Origin: Antitrichia curtipendula
Lineage: Eukaryota; Streptophyta; Bryopsida; Hypnales; Leucodontaceae
Assembly: GCA_951230915.1 (NCBI GenBank)
Contig: OX579633.1
Span: forward strand, 2,294,001 to 2,358,000
DNA: 64,000 nt
Direction of reading: 5' to 3'
Shown here: in pieces, positions 47,451 to 60,245 of the stretch
Position numbering within the stretch: position 1 is the first letter of the stretch
Layout of the letters: the number at the start of each line of letters is the position of its first letter
Notes under the pieces: model-generated
Seen by the model: the letters and a program-made list of their open reading frames with translations, nothing else
The model's database searches: none
Told to the model about the DNA's origin: nothing
Program-made: the position numbers and the translations under genes

Positions 47451-48543
47451 CCTTTGTGCCATGCGATTTGACTTTAAAAAGCCATTAATACAAGTGCTCC
47501 ATCTGCTCAAATCATTTGTCTGCCTTCACAAAATTGCAAGTGAGGGTTACAATAATTGTATTGAAACCCGCCCATGTTATGAGAACGTTGCTGGAGAAGA
47601 CAATCAACAACCATGACACTGATTAGATCAAGTGCGACAATGTGCAATAGTGTGAAATTATAATTTGTACATGATAACTGTAGTTGATTTTGATATTCTC
47701 TATAAAGAGCTTAAAACTTTGCAAATTGCAGTTACCTTGAAGTAGATGCAAAGTCACTCGAGGGTTACCTTGACATGATGCTTCTTGTTTGAGTATCCAA
47801 ACTTTATGACTTGTATAATTACACCAACTTATCACTTACACTACCAATGTCTTAAATAAATTCTCAAAGATAAGTTAGTTAATGACAACTAATTGAAAAG
47901 TTAATAGTAGAGCTGCTTCAATTAATCTTCATATCTATGAATGTTAAATTGATAGCAACATGTGCAAATTGAGGGCTTTACATGCAAAAGTTATAGGATC
48001 AGAGCATGAATATCCGAATTGATGCAAAATCCATCAAAAACTGTTTTCTATTGTATAGAATTCTCAACAGTGGAATGCCTTCCTGGGTGCACAATTGAAA
48101 GCTCTTGTATTTTTATAATATAACATCAACCAAGCTCTGTAAGAAATTTTAATGGACAAAATTTGATATTTGATAGATAGGCAAACTTCAAAGAAGACAC
48201 TTGCCTTTAAAAACACAAAGAAATATAATTGATAACTTGCATTTAAAAAATAACAGTCGCACTTTGAAGATGGAAGTGTTGGCTATATCGGTTTATCATG
48301 CTTTGATTGAAGTAGTGTAGTAGGGTGTCCAAAGCGGTGATTGCAAGACTATGAAGGGAAAATTATAGTCTCTTATTAAATCATTGTTTTGTTTTGCTTT
48401 TTGGAGTTGAAATTTTTAATGTAATTTAGGATTTGCTACAAGAAGAAAGGAACTGAGGAAGAAGGAAGTAAATTCGGAGATGGAGTGTTTTCAATGTAGG
48501 AAATTGGAAATTATTTTGTCCAATGGCTACATGCCACATGTAC

Positions 48544-48625
48544 AAAAATTATTCTCTAATTACCCTACTATTAGGCTTGTATATAAAAATTATTCTCTAA
48601 TTACCCTACTATTAGGCTTATATAC
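48544..48625. repeat. 41-bp perfect tandem duplication
   Basis: AAAAATTATTCTCTAATTAC begins each of two adjacent copies (48544 and 48585), which are identical except near the end. Confidence 0.85.
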
Positions 48626-49373
48626 AATTTTACACTACTACCTCAAAAGAAGTAGTAATCGCTTGCACAATCTGCCTTCACAAAAAATTTAGATTTTTTG
48701 TGGAAAATTGATTTCTCAAAGAATTTTTGAAGAAAAAGTGAAGAAAAATCACATCAAATAGAAAATTATTTCAAAAAATCTGGAAATTTTACCATGTGTG
48801 TACATTGCAATGAGAAACATCATAGTGTAAACTCAATTTCCATGTCATTCTATAATTAGAATTTAGTAGACATTGAAAATACATCCAAGTTCAAATTGCA
48901 ATAAAATATTCAATATTAGGAATTTTTTCAAAATTCAAATTGGAATAGACACTAGAGTAGATGACCTTTGTTTTGTTAGTGGAGTTTAAACTCAAAAATT
49001 ACCATTTTGTGAAGAAATTTCAAATTTATAACAAGGAGCAACAGTTTTCCAAAATACACTAACTTTTCATTTATTGGAAGAGAAACATTGATAAGAGTAC
49101 AAACTCAATTGGAAACTCTTTATAACCCAACATGAAAGGTCAACAAAAAAAATAGGGTTGAAAAATGCTTTATTAGCTTTATAGCTAATTGGATTGTCAT
49201 TTAGACGCCAAGGAATGGCACTCACGGTATTCGAGGGTTACATTTGAAATTGCATTGTACAAAGTATTACGTATACTTTTCATTGGGGACATTTTCAAGC
49301 ACGATCTATCAAAAGGCCCCTAACTCCACCAAGGCACCAACCCATGCTAAGACCTTCCTTGCCGCAAATGGAC

Positions 49374-49514
49374 TAAGGTACGTGCACCTAGAGTAATACT
49401 CTTTTAATTGTGACACCTATCTACAATTGTCCAAGATTTTAAGCTTGAAGTCGTAGACAACTGTAGATAGATGTTGCAATTAGGAGAGTGTCACTTTCAG
49501 GTGCACATACGTTA
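49374..49514. repeat. Long hairpin, about 70-bp arms centred on AAGCTT
   Basis: GGTACGTGCACCT, CTATCTACAATTGTC and related blocks on the left are matched by GACAACTGTAGATAG and AGGTGCACATACG on the right. The size and near-complete pairing fit either a small foldback MITE or a miRNA-like precursor. Confidence 0.65.
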
Positions 49515-49907
49515 TCCAACTCTTGCCACGTGGGCTCATAACTTTTGTCCACTACTACCCAAACTGCTTGAAATTTTTTGGGTAGCAAAACTCTTTGATC
49601 TTCAGGCACTTGATTGAATTTATTTCCCTACCAAGGTACTAAGAGTCCCTACCTTGAGTTAAATTTTTTTAAACATCTGTTCATTTTTTACTTTGTAACT
49701 ACCTATCCAAATTCCCAATGTCCCTAGAATGAACAATTAGTCGTGCAAAGGAAAATTTGATTACAGTGTTGAGCAAATTGCATTGAAATGGCACTCCACT
49801 CAATTGAGTCAAACATTACTCTTTTGTGGGTCTTAAGCAAGGTCTTAAGGCTTGTTGTAGTCTTTGCAACCACTATGAAGACTTTTCCACATTGAAATGG
49901 ATAAAAG

Positions 49908-50265
49908 GTGAAAACACCTAAAATTGTCCATAGATTCATTCTTGACTTGTAGACTTCTATTGCAAATGTTCCCAAAGGTGCAGTTCACTTCCATATTTAA
50001 TTGCAACTGGTTGATTGCTAATTTTTTGGATTTGGTATTATGAATAGGTTATGGGATGATTTCAATGACCTATTGGAGCTTCCACTTTAAGAATTGACTA
50101 TAATAACAAAACATGTCTTATCCAAAAATTCTAATTTTCAATAAAAAATTTAGAATTCTATTCAGAATTTCCCAAAGTGTTTTTTCTTGAAAAACTGCTT
50201 CCTATGATGCTAAATTTTGAAGATACATCAAACTTGGCATCAAACTGACGACATGTTTGGATGTT
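49908..50265. mobile_element. Diverged MITE of the GTGAAAACACC family
   Basis: The left end GTGAAAACACCTAAAA and the right end GTTTGGATGTTTTAAC are imperfect inverted repeats. The interior aligns with the element inside the CGI-58-like gene at 51799-52141 (GTAGACTTCTATTG, TCCAAAAATTCTAATTTT). Confidence 0.6.
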
Positions 50266-50294
50266 TTAACCTAAGTAGAGATATTTGCTTAGTA

Positions 50295-50623
50295 AGGTAG
50301 GAGGTTCTAAAAGCGCACATGCTCCAAAACCACCCACCCCCTAAAATGTACACTATTTGTACATTTAGTTTTTTCATAGCCTTCACTAAATGTACAAACA
50401 ATGTACATTTTAAGAGGTGGGTGGTTTTGGAGCCCTATGCCAATTCAACTTCAAAAATTTCACAACTAATTCCACAAAGCTCCAAAAAATATGAAATGAC
50501 TTGGTTTAGATGCCAATTCTACTTCTCTATGAAGGAAAATTTACTGAAAAATATTTCAAGAAATATCAACTCCCCAAAATTCAATTCCAGCCCTTAGATG
50601 GTCGCTTTATGGACCTACTACCT
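50295..50623. mobile_element. TA-flanked MITE with an internal 47-bp-arm hairpin
   Basis: The ends AGGTAGGAGGTTC and GGACCTACTACCT have TA outside (50293-50294 and 50624-50625). Inside, 50321-50369 (GCTCCAAAACCACCCACC...) and 50385-50433 form a nearly perfect hairpin, with a loop of about 15 nt (TTTTTTCATAGCCTT). Confidence 0.7.
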
Positions 50624-50961
50624 TACTCGTCAGTTTGATGCGGAGTTTCCAAGCTCTGTGCAAAGTTTCGAATCTCATACCTCCTTTGTATGGGTTTGGA
50701 GAGCTTTACGCATATCTCTAGTACATGCAATTTTCACATGTCACATCTTCAAGTAAATTTATCCTCAATGAAGTCTACGCATTATATTACAGTAATAATG
50801 TTATACAACATGTACGAGTGGCTTGACCTCTTGCTCACATTCCTTTCAAATTGTACTGTGTCGCTTTTGCTACTTTGTTACCAAAGTTTAGATATGGGAG
50901 CAACATGAAAATGTCATGCTCTGCAGGAGCAACGGAGCTCTCAGCATTTGTCCCAGCCAAA

Positions 50962-50988
50962 GAAACTCTAAACCCTAAACCCTAAACC
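50962..50988. repeat. Short interstitial telomere-type repeat
   Basis: About three AAACCCT units near the 3' side of the CGI-58-like gene. As with 14205 it is internal and short. Confidence 0.7.
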
Positions 50989-51244
50989 GAATGGAATTCA
51001 CTAATAATAGAATTTGCTTCCACGTTCCAGCCAGAAAGCTGTTTCAAATTTCTCCTGTAATCAATAAGTTAAATGATTTTGACACCTCTTATTACTACAC
51101 GCAATTAGAGGACCAAATAGTGACACCCATATTGCAACTGCCTAAATTCAGCTACTGAGAAACATTTCACAATTTATGAAAGCAATATCTCAAATAGAGA
51201 TTTGCATTTTCTCTCGGATAGCGTTGAAGCACTCCGAGGTGATC

Positions 51245-54200
51245 TTAAACTTCGAGGATTTCTTTAGGTAGTTCAAATTCTGATCCTCCAGGTAAGTACT
51301 GTCGGCAGGCATAGAACAATGACTCGTGAAACTTCGGTGCATTGTCCAAAAACACAAAGTGTCCACCCTGCCATAAGTAACAGAAAAGGTAAGTTATAGG
51401 TTGCACAAAACTCAGCTTGAAATACAACAGGCCCAGATAATATCTACAAAATTGTAATGCTAGAGTGGTGTCAAAAATGATGTAAAATCAACTACACTGC
51501 TGCTAATATGTGGCCTTCATGGTGCCAGAAACTGTAATATATTCGAGCATTCATCAGTGATTATATCATAATGATAACTAGAATATTCTGAACATGGCCT
51601 CGAATATAAAAAATAACACATACCTGCGGCACACGAAGAATTTCGCAAGGAACCTTCATTCGTTCACGAGCAGCAATTGCACCAGTGTAGTGCATCCAGT
51701 CCTCGAAGCCATATATAAATGAGGTTGGCACTTTCCAATCCGGCGCACTGCACATGTCACAACGATTCCTTACTTTTAGATATTTCCCAACTTTTAAGGT
51801 GAAAACACCCAAACCATACGTGAACCCATTTCTGACAAGCAGACTTCTATTGAAAGTGTCACCAAAAGTGAAATTAAACTGTTCCCATACTTAATTGTGA
51901 GTGATTGACTGCTGATTCTCTAGATTTCGGTTTAAAGACGAGTCTGTATGGCGGTTTCAGTGACCTAGTGGACTTCCACTTTGAAAATTCATAGTAACTA
52001 CATTTCTGATCCAAAAATTCTAATTTTTTTTTAGAATTCATAATTTTCGATTGCTAATACAATAAGAATGTTTTTTCCCCTCGAAAAAGGTGCCTCCAAC
52101 TATGCTGAATTCCTTGTTTTGACGGTTTGGGGTGTTTTCACGTTATGTCTCACAAATGAGAAATGAAGTAAATCAAAACCAACAGCAACGCACAACCAGT
52201 GCCGCATGAAAGCGTAATCACAAGATGCTTTGGTAAATTCTGAAAAGGTCAATCAAACATGGACCACGAACACCATAGAAAGTGGATTCATGCGCACTAC
52301 TGGGTGAAGCCTCACTACATCCATACCTGTCCACAAGTGGCGTTCGGGCTAGTGCTCCTAAAGAGAATATGTACTTCAGGCAAAGTTCACCACTTGCTTT
52401 AGCTGCCAAAGTGTGAAACATATAATCTGCAAATAAAGACGCAAGTATTAGCAAACAACTACAACATAGAATAAGAAGTATCACTATGTTACATGATGTG
52501 CGATAAGTACCACACTATGATTAAATTCGTGACATCCTTAACAAGTTAGCACCTCCACAACTGATTCAAATATTAGGAATGAGTGCATTCGCTCTGGGCT
52601 GATAAAAAACCACCATTGCTAAAATCACTAAAATTGTTAAGACTCATGTGCATTGGATTGAACTCGGAAATGGTCAAGCATACCAGAAAGCAACTTGGAC
52701 TCATCATCAGTTAAAGTTACGCCAGATCCATACTTGCCCCCAAAACGTGCTCCTGCATACTTGTTCACCAAGTCCGGACCCCACGGTCCTAAAACCCTGC
52801 AAACAGTGCAAGTCACATATAACTACTTCTGCAATAACGTTATATGGTTTGTACGCACAAGTTGCCAAGATGAAAATGCCGTTTCATGGGGAAGACTAAT
52901 AAGCCTGGGAGCTCAAAAATTTCCAAAATAAACAACTACTGGACTTCTGCACTTGGAATTCAAAATGATGGAAAACTGTTTCGAAAGCTTTACCTCACGA
53001 CTCTTTGTGGAGTAAAATTGGATTCCCAAATGAAGTTCGCCACAGCACCTTTCCAAGTTGACTTAAATTCCATAAGTCGATCAGAGCCGGCATTGAAGCC
53101 TGCTGGACCCACAAGTACCAGATGCTTCACATGCTCTGGATACTACACAAAGAATGAACACAAATAAGATTGCTTAAAAAAATACCCCACCCTCTCAACT
53201 TGTATATGCTGGGTTAGAGAAACGCACAAAAAAGTAAGAAACAGCGAGAATAACAATCGTTAAAATCACAGCTGAGCATCAATATTCTACAATGATGGCA
53301 TTTGACAGATTAAAGCTCGTTTGAAGACAAAGAACAAACCTTTAAAGCATATCGTGCAGCGACATATCCTCCCAATGAGTGGCCTAGCAAGATAAAATCA
53401 TCTAGTTTTTTCACCTTCCGCCACTCCTCCAGCGAGTCAATAAACCATGATTCTGCCTCTGAACACATCAAACGTAACAAATCGATCATTAACACAAAAT
53501 CCATTTCAACACATAAGCAGAAGCTCATAAACTTAGTCAATCAGTTCAGCAAAGATACAAAATTAGATGCATGTTTCACATTAGGGAGTGCCATATCTTG
53601 AGTGACCAGAACCGTAAAACAAACACAACAGGAACATCACACGTCACATGACGACCCCTTTGTGAATATTTAGATTTTCTCCTTACAAATAAGAGACTTC
53701 GGCCAAGATGTCGAGAAATTATGTAGTATTTACCTTCTGTACTTTTGCAAGTGAAATCCGGACGGCTCGACGCACCCCACCTGACATACAAGATAAGAAA
53801 ATGCCCAAACTCAGAACTTGATACTCATCAGGATCCTTAGAATATGCAAACCTACGCAGAGACTGCTATTGAACATCACCAACCAGTGCTCAATACAGCA
53901 TCTCCAGAGCATGCCAAAACTTAAGTTTCCATGTGACAGGGTTGGATAGAAGCATCACATATATGTTGCAAATATAATCGTAACCACGACATATAAAAAA
54001 TTCTGAAAACAGAAACATAATAGCTCACCCAATTTGATCTATGGCAATAACTCGGAACTTGGACGCCAATGCGTCAAAATTCCGGAAGAAGAATCCTTGT
54101 GAAGCTCCATAGCCGTGCACAAGCACTATTGTTGGTGTATCCGGCTTCTCCGTATCAAATGTGACCGTATTGATGAAGCGCGGCTCATTACTGGTAGATC

Positions 54201-55058
54201 GAAACCACCGAACTTTGGAGCCTGGAGGACCAGATCCGATGTTCACTTGCTCTACAACATGCGGAGTCCTGGCATTCAAACATGAGCTAAAATTAGCATC
54301 CAACATTGCAACCCGTAGGCTAAGAATCTCCGTCCAGCAAGCCAGACAAAACTTGCTTCACATAAGAGCAATTCAACACAGAACAAATCAACACACGTTT
54401 TTCTGTTCACTATTATGCTGCCAATCACCCTCGCCTTTCCTAAGAAAACAAATTTGCTGCATTTCATTCGCTGAAAATGATAACAATAATATCCCTTCTC
54501 AACATTCTCAGAAGAACGTGACCTAAACTTGTTTACTATCAAATATTACATAACTCTTTACTAACAGCAGATTCCGTCCTCAATACATAACATTCTATAG
54601 CCCATCTGTGACACCAACACCACCCTCAATACATAATCCCACTCCGATACCATTCGAATCCTCTCCAAAAATCTGAAATAAGCCATTATAACAAAAACGA
54701 CCATGACAAGATTTTCACTTGCAATGACCACACCAGAGATCCACTCGAAACCTTAACCAAATAAAGAAGGCGTTTCTCACTTCACAAGCGTCAGAAGCCG
54801 CTTCTCCGATTCGAGAACGTCCTTGCGCGACGTAGGACTCCATCGAAAAAAGTTCTGCAACGACGCCAGCATAGACTGCTTCTGGGCTTGCACCGCCACT
54901 TCCTCCGTCACCCGAGGCTCCGCCATTGTCGCCAAACGCTTCCCAACGGACCTGTACAGCCCAATTGCGGAAAATGTCGATCTATTCACGCAGTGAGGAC
55001 GTTGGAAACGAAGAATTACTAGAGAGTGGGGAATTAGCGACGAGAATCCGTTGCTCAT
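51245..55058 (-). CDS. CGI-58: CGI-58/ABHD5-like alpha/beta hydrolase
   Basis: Plant CGI-58 is a lipid-regulating alpha/beta-hydrolase, reported with lysophosphatidic-acid acyltransferase and lipase activities and a role in neutral-lipid homeostasis. Nine exons, high to low: 55058-54781, 54268-54029, 53780-53734, 53458-53340, 53142-52994, 52796-52684, 52426-52327, 51747-51624, 51367-51245. All junctions are GT-AG and the frame is unbroken, giving 430 residues (Arabidopsis about 418). Visible: SIGSGPPGS-like NIGSGPPGS with KVRWFRSTSNE, oxyanion loop HGYGASQGFFFRNFD (H144), nucleophile elbow GHSLGG (S216), DYMFHTLAAKASGELCLKYI, acid residue in YGFEDW (D365), and GGHFVFLD (H393, D398) carrying both the catalytic His and the H-x4-D acyltransferase motif. 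The ATG at 55058 is the first in frame after the GC-rich leader; M45 (ATMAEP) is an alternative start. A MITE lies in the intron before exon 8. Confidence 0.93.
51799..52141. mobile_element. MITE in an intron of the CGI-58-like gene
   Basis: The 343-bp element has ends GTGAAAACACCCAAACC and GGTTTGGGGTGTTTTCAC as near-perfect inverted repeats. It lies between exons 7 (52327-52426) and 8 (51624-51747), leaving splice sites intact. A target duplication was not evident. Confidence 0.8.
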
Positions 55059-55335
55059 ATAGTGATTCACAGGGCGACGACGGTGGCACCCTGAAAGAAT
55101 GATTTGGGTGTGAGGATTTGAAATTGGGCGTGCGAGATAACGCGATGCGTGCAGCGCAAACAACTCTCGAGGATTCGTGAAGGAATTCGCAGCAAGCGCG
55201 GAGAAACCCTCGCGAACGAGCGAGGGGGTTTTCCGAAGGCACGGAGGAAGGTACGCCCGCCACGAACTGGGGCCCAGCCCGGGCCCGGACCGGTAAACAA
55301 GAACTGAACGTGTGTGGCAGTTTTCATTTCAACCC
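55059..55335 (-). promoter_or_regulatory. GC-rich leader / promoter of the CGI-58-like gene
   Basis: Composition is strikingly GC-rich up to about 55330 and then falls abruptly. The minus-strand frame is open from 55163 but has no ATG before 55058. No TATA box was recognised. Confidence 0.45.
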
Positions 55336-55339
55336 CAAA

Positions 55340-57717
55340 ACGTCCAGAGTCTTGTCCAGAATTAACGACTGGGAAAAAATCATTATAAAGTACTATTTGG
55401 AAGAATATTTTGGAATTAATATACAAATGAAAGTTGTAGGTTTCAAGTTGTAGGTTTCAGTCGTAAGGTTAGATTCACCAATGCTATTTTTTTTTATGAA
55501 TTTTGAAAGGGAAATTTAAAAATTCCTTCAAAATTCAATTACAAGCAAAATATTACCATTTTTGGAGTAAAACTTGTTGGAATGGATTTGAAAGAAGGTT
55601 CCCTTGGCATGGTGATTTTTGTGAATTTTTTTTTTTTTACATCTGTGACCTCATTTTTGCAAATTTAGTTTTGAATTAGAGTCAATGCAATTTTGGCTTG
55701 GTCAACCACCTAACATACTTCCACATTTTTAATTTTAGAAAAATGTGTACTTTAGTAAAACCAAATCCAACCAATGGATAGAACAAGAACTTGATAAAGT
55801 ATCTTCACAAATTAGGATGACTTTCATCCAAGCAGCAACAAGCAAGAAACAAGAATATGAATCTCTTCGTTGTTTAGAAATTGAACGTCAAGGTGCTCTA
55901 GAGTTAACCCCTAAATGCCCAAGGCCTTTTGGGGGCTTCTTGGAATTTTGCTCTAAATTGAAGAAAGAGCCAAAATTTTGATAAGTTTCATCAATTTTTA
56001 AAATATAATTGACTCTACAAATTCAAACAAGACATGTAAGAGATTACATGAAAAAGAAAAAGAAAATAATGCTTACAGTGACAAACAAAACTAAACATGG
56101 ATTTGAAACTTTTTCATTCAAACAACCATACTATAAGCATCAATGGTCAAAGTTCAAAAGTAGATATACAAAAATTGTAGTATATAACATATAGCCACAC
56201 ATTCCTATAAAAATTTGAAGAAAAAATTAGTATTGAAAAAATTAATTTCAAAGTTAGTCATGTCAAAAAATTAGTTTTGTAAGTTGTAATTTGGAATTAC
56301 TCCATATTTTGTAAATTTTTTCTTAGAACTACAAAACAACTCTTTGCGCCTTGGATTATTGGTATACATCATTTTTAATTGTTGTACACAAAAATTGAAG
56401 GAAGTTGACATTTATAGAATTTAAAATATTCACAATCTGACAAACATGCAAATGATGTCGGTTCTCACAACACTTGAATATTTTTTTGGAATTGAAAGCA
56501 TGGAATTGCAATAGTTGTTGTAGAGAGAGTATAGGTTGCTACATAAAAAATTGTTACTTCTTGATGCCCTTGCATTTGAAATATTTGATGAAACATGACA
56601 AAAATAAATCCGTTCAATTTATATTTTAGAGTCGTATGATGGGTTTTAGGTTCAAATTTTTTGAACCAAAGACTACAATTTATAACCCACATAATTGATC
56701 CAAACTTCTAGATAATTTTTTTTGAAAGTTTTAAATTTAAATACACTATTATTGAAAAAATAAATCTTTTAAATTTTGTTATAGTCTAATGCTAAGCATT
56801 TCAAAAATGATTTCAAGATCAAAACATTGTCAAAATAGACAAGAGTACTCTTCGAGTGCAAAAGAGTGCACAAAAAGTTGTTTCATCCCTAAAGGACCAA
56901 GCATTCAAATTTTGAACAACAAATAAACACAAATACATCCAAAACACACATAAATGGATTTTTTTCATCTATTGTTTTTTTAATATTCATGTATTAATTC
57001 TTTAAAATTTAGAGAATTTACTTTGCAAATATTTTACTATTCAATAAGCATTGGTAGGCCTAGCCTCAAAAAATAACCTTTTCAATTCAAAAAATGACCC
57101 TTCAAAAATGACTTGAATATAGAAGTAAAATAAAAACCTTCAAAAATAACAATGGTTTGAACTTGACATTTTGAACTTCAAGAAAAAAGATTCTTGTGAG
57201 AACCACAAATATTCAATCTATAGTCAATTTTAAAAGGGATTTTCAATTTTTGGCTTCAAATTCTATAAAAGAATATTGGTTTGTGTACTAGTTGATCTAA
57301 CCATATGGATATAATATGTTGATTATATTTTACAACTATCTTCTTAGAGACATCATTAAATTATTATTCTAAGTTGCATTTTATATTACATCTTCACAAT
57401 TTGTAAAAATTTGGATTATCTTCTAGTCCTTAAGGAGGTAAGAATTACTAGACTATAGCTTGCAACCATCCTTGGTTTATAAACAGAACTTGTACAGTTT
57501 GATTTACAATTGCTATCATCAATATTTACAAATAAGATTTAGAATCCAAAATTAAAAATTCTTTCTATAATTAATTAAATCTTCAATATTTCAAATTTTA
57601 ATTTAAAAAAATATATATATTTATAATTAAAAATTTGAAAAAATACAATTAATATTTATATTTAATTATTCAAAAATTAAGGTTCTACTATCCATTGCAC
57701 AACTATTAACAACTTCA
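55340..57717. other. AT-rich DNA with further TTAA-type ends
   Basis: TTAA plus CCCCTAAATGCCC starts at 55904 (no partner seen). A shorter pair runs from about 56886 (TCCCTAAAGGACCAAGC) to about 57434 (TAGTCCTTAAGGAGG followed by TAA), possibly a degraded element. No gene was seen. Confidence 0.45.
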
Positions 57718-58212
57718 TTAATCCCTAGAAGACCAAACTCTGGGTTTTTTTGGTAACATAGCAATTTTGGGCTGCTTACTTCAAATGAAATTTTTATTTA
57801 GTTTTTTGAAATTTTCACACAATAAGGGGACAAGATTATTCTTTAAGGTCCAACAATTTTCATACCTTTTGACTACATGGTTAAAAAATTATTGTATGAT
57901 ATGTAATTTTTAGCATTTGGCAAGCAACTTGGGCAGCTCAAAAGATTCCTTGAAAAATCTTTTTTTTTAAATGAAAATGAAATTTTTTTTTAAAATTTAT
58001 ATACATTTAGAAAGCTTTGAATCATTCCATTTTGATTAATGAGATGAAAGTTTTCAAGAATTTTAATTTGCGGGCATTTATGGATTTTCTACTCTAAAAT
58101 AAACTTTGAGGTCCTTTATTTAATTTAATTTTCAACATAATAATAAAAATAAAAATAAAAATAATAATATTATTAATATACATATTAAAAATAGGATGTA
58201 AATTATTCATTA

Positions 58213-58462
58213 CTTCCTCTGTCCCAAAATGATTATTCACTCTAAATGACATATTCTTTTAAGGTTGTTTTGATTAGGTCAAAAAGATACTTCATTATGA
58301 TTAATTTTATTTAGGTTGCAATCAATATGTGCAATGTTTTTCATTGATTCTAATGATATAACATTTGAAACCTTTCTTAATTATGTTTTTTACAGTATGA
58401 TCAATGAAATTGGTTCAAAAAATCTCAACAAATTGTCGAGAATCATTTTGGGACAAAGGGAG
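58213..58462. mobile_element. Stowaway MITE, 250 bp
   Basis: The ends CTTCCTCTGTCCCAAAATGA and TCATTTTGGGACAAAGGGAG are typical Stowaway termini, with TA at 58211-58212 and 58463-58464. Comparison with copy A shows insertion at a TA that is present once in the uninterrupted paralogue. Confidence 0.88.
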
Positions 58463-58700
58463 TACAATATTTCCATCATTGAAATTGGCATTTTTCAATT
58501 CCATAACTAAATTCTCAACAATTTTATATTTTGAATCATTCTCTACTTCCTTCTACTTACTATTTTTTCCCTATGTATTGTACAATTTCAAATGATTTGA
58601 AATTGTTCAAGCATGTAGCCAACTTATCTTGAAGAATGAACCCAAAGAAGCATCACCATTTTGGACATTTTTTCAAACAAATGTGATCTTGTAAAGTGCA

Positions 58701-60245
58701 CATAACATTTAGTAGCCTTCAGAGAGGCTGCCTTTCCCTCTCTAGAGGTCTCATCCACAAAAAACATGCACATGGGGAATTAAAATAAGCTCTAGTATCA
58801 GGTACCATGGCAATAGGTTTATGGTGTAAACTATTCTTTTTGCTAAATCTCGGACTAGCCAAACAAATCAACAAAGAAATGTTAAGATCATTTGCCAAAA
58901 ATCTTTAAAATCCTTTGAATCAAATTACAATGTCATTTAACCTTTTGCCATCCCCAAAAAATTTGATGTCCCAACAAAGGAATTGCTTCAATGACATTTG
59001 TGGAAATGAATGTTGGAGATTTAATTTTTATATCAAAATCAATTGTTCACCATGAATCCTCAAAGGATATGGGATAATTTGAAAATGAGAGCTTGACCGC
59101 TTATTGTCAAATTATATAAATTATGTTTGATGTAGAATTTTAGACCTCATTTAGACATAGTAGAATAACTTTTTCAAAATATTTTGAACTAAAAAAATTT
59201 GGTAAATCTATTTAATTTTCCCAAAATTCGTTTGGTATTTCAAGCTTCCAATCAAAAGTTATAGCTAAAATTCAGAGAGGATATTTGAAAATGTAAAAAA
59301 AAAAAAAAATTTAACCCCTCTCTGAATTTTGTTCATAACTTTTGATTGGAGGCTAGAGATATAAAAAAAATTGAGATGAAACTTAGATAGATTTTCCAAT
59401 TTTTTTTAGCTTAAAGATTTAAAAATACATATTTAGGCCTAAATGAAGTTTCAAATTTTCTACTTTAATTTGCCTTATCTATAAGCATAAGAGCTCCTAG
59501 TAATTCTAATTTACATACCCCACATTGATTGTTTTACCTTCTACCATCCCATGTGTATATAAGTAAAGAGCTTATTCTAGTTTTATAGCTCTCTAATCAT
59601 GAATGGCTTTTCCAAAAAAGAGTAGTAATATAAGGGAGGCAATTCATATTTAACCACTTTAGCAAATACTTGCATCTGCAAAGCAGATTTTATCATAGGA
59701 TAAATTCTTCCATATGTAGAAATAGAGTTTGTAAGATTTTCATAATTTTTTCAGATTTTTATTCCTCAATACATAATTATTATGAACTTTTTAGTTGAAG
59801 ATTCTATTCCACCCATCTTGGTCATATAAACCTTCCTATTTTCAACCAAGGGTTGGTTGTAAAATCCACCAAGGATATTGAGAGTCTTGTGTCTAATCAT
59901 AATGCGCTACAATTGTGTTGGAAATTGTGCCATAATTAATGGTTGCTAATCACCTCCTACATGGAATTACCCCACCCTAGTGATCAAGAATGGGTTGCCT
60001 CCTGTAATTGTTGAAGTCTTTAGTCTCAAAGAACTATATGTTGTTTTGGTGAAAGTTTTATTTGAAATTTGAAAGTTTTATTGGTACCGACCCAATTTGC
60101 GGTTGTGATTGAGGAACCAACTTCTTCACTTCATTTCTTTTACACATTTTGACACGTGTATGTGTATTTATTGATTTGGTATGGAATATTTCGCACCATT
60201 ACGTTCAGGGGAGACGGTACCAATGATTGGTATTGCATGTTATAC
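58701..60245. mobile_element. Insertion in copy D containing a foldback element (copy 3)
   Basis: Copy D sequence stops after GTAAAGTGCA and resumes at ACAACTGCCCGG. The insert's ends hold a short inverted pair (ATAACAT / ATGTTAT). Within it, 59127-59490 is a foldback homologous to 12658-13220, centred near 59296 (CCAATCAAAAGTTATAGC pairs with CATAACTTTTGATTGG). The outer part AATCAATTGTTCACCATG also matches sequence near 7130. No coding region was recognised. Confidence 0.55.
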
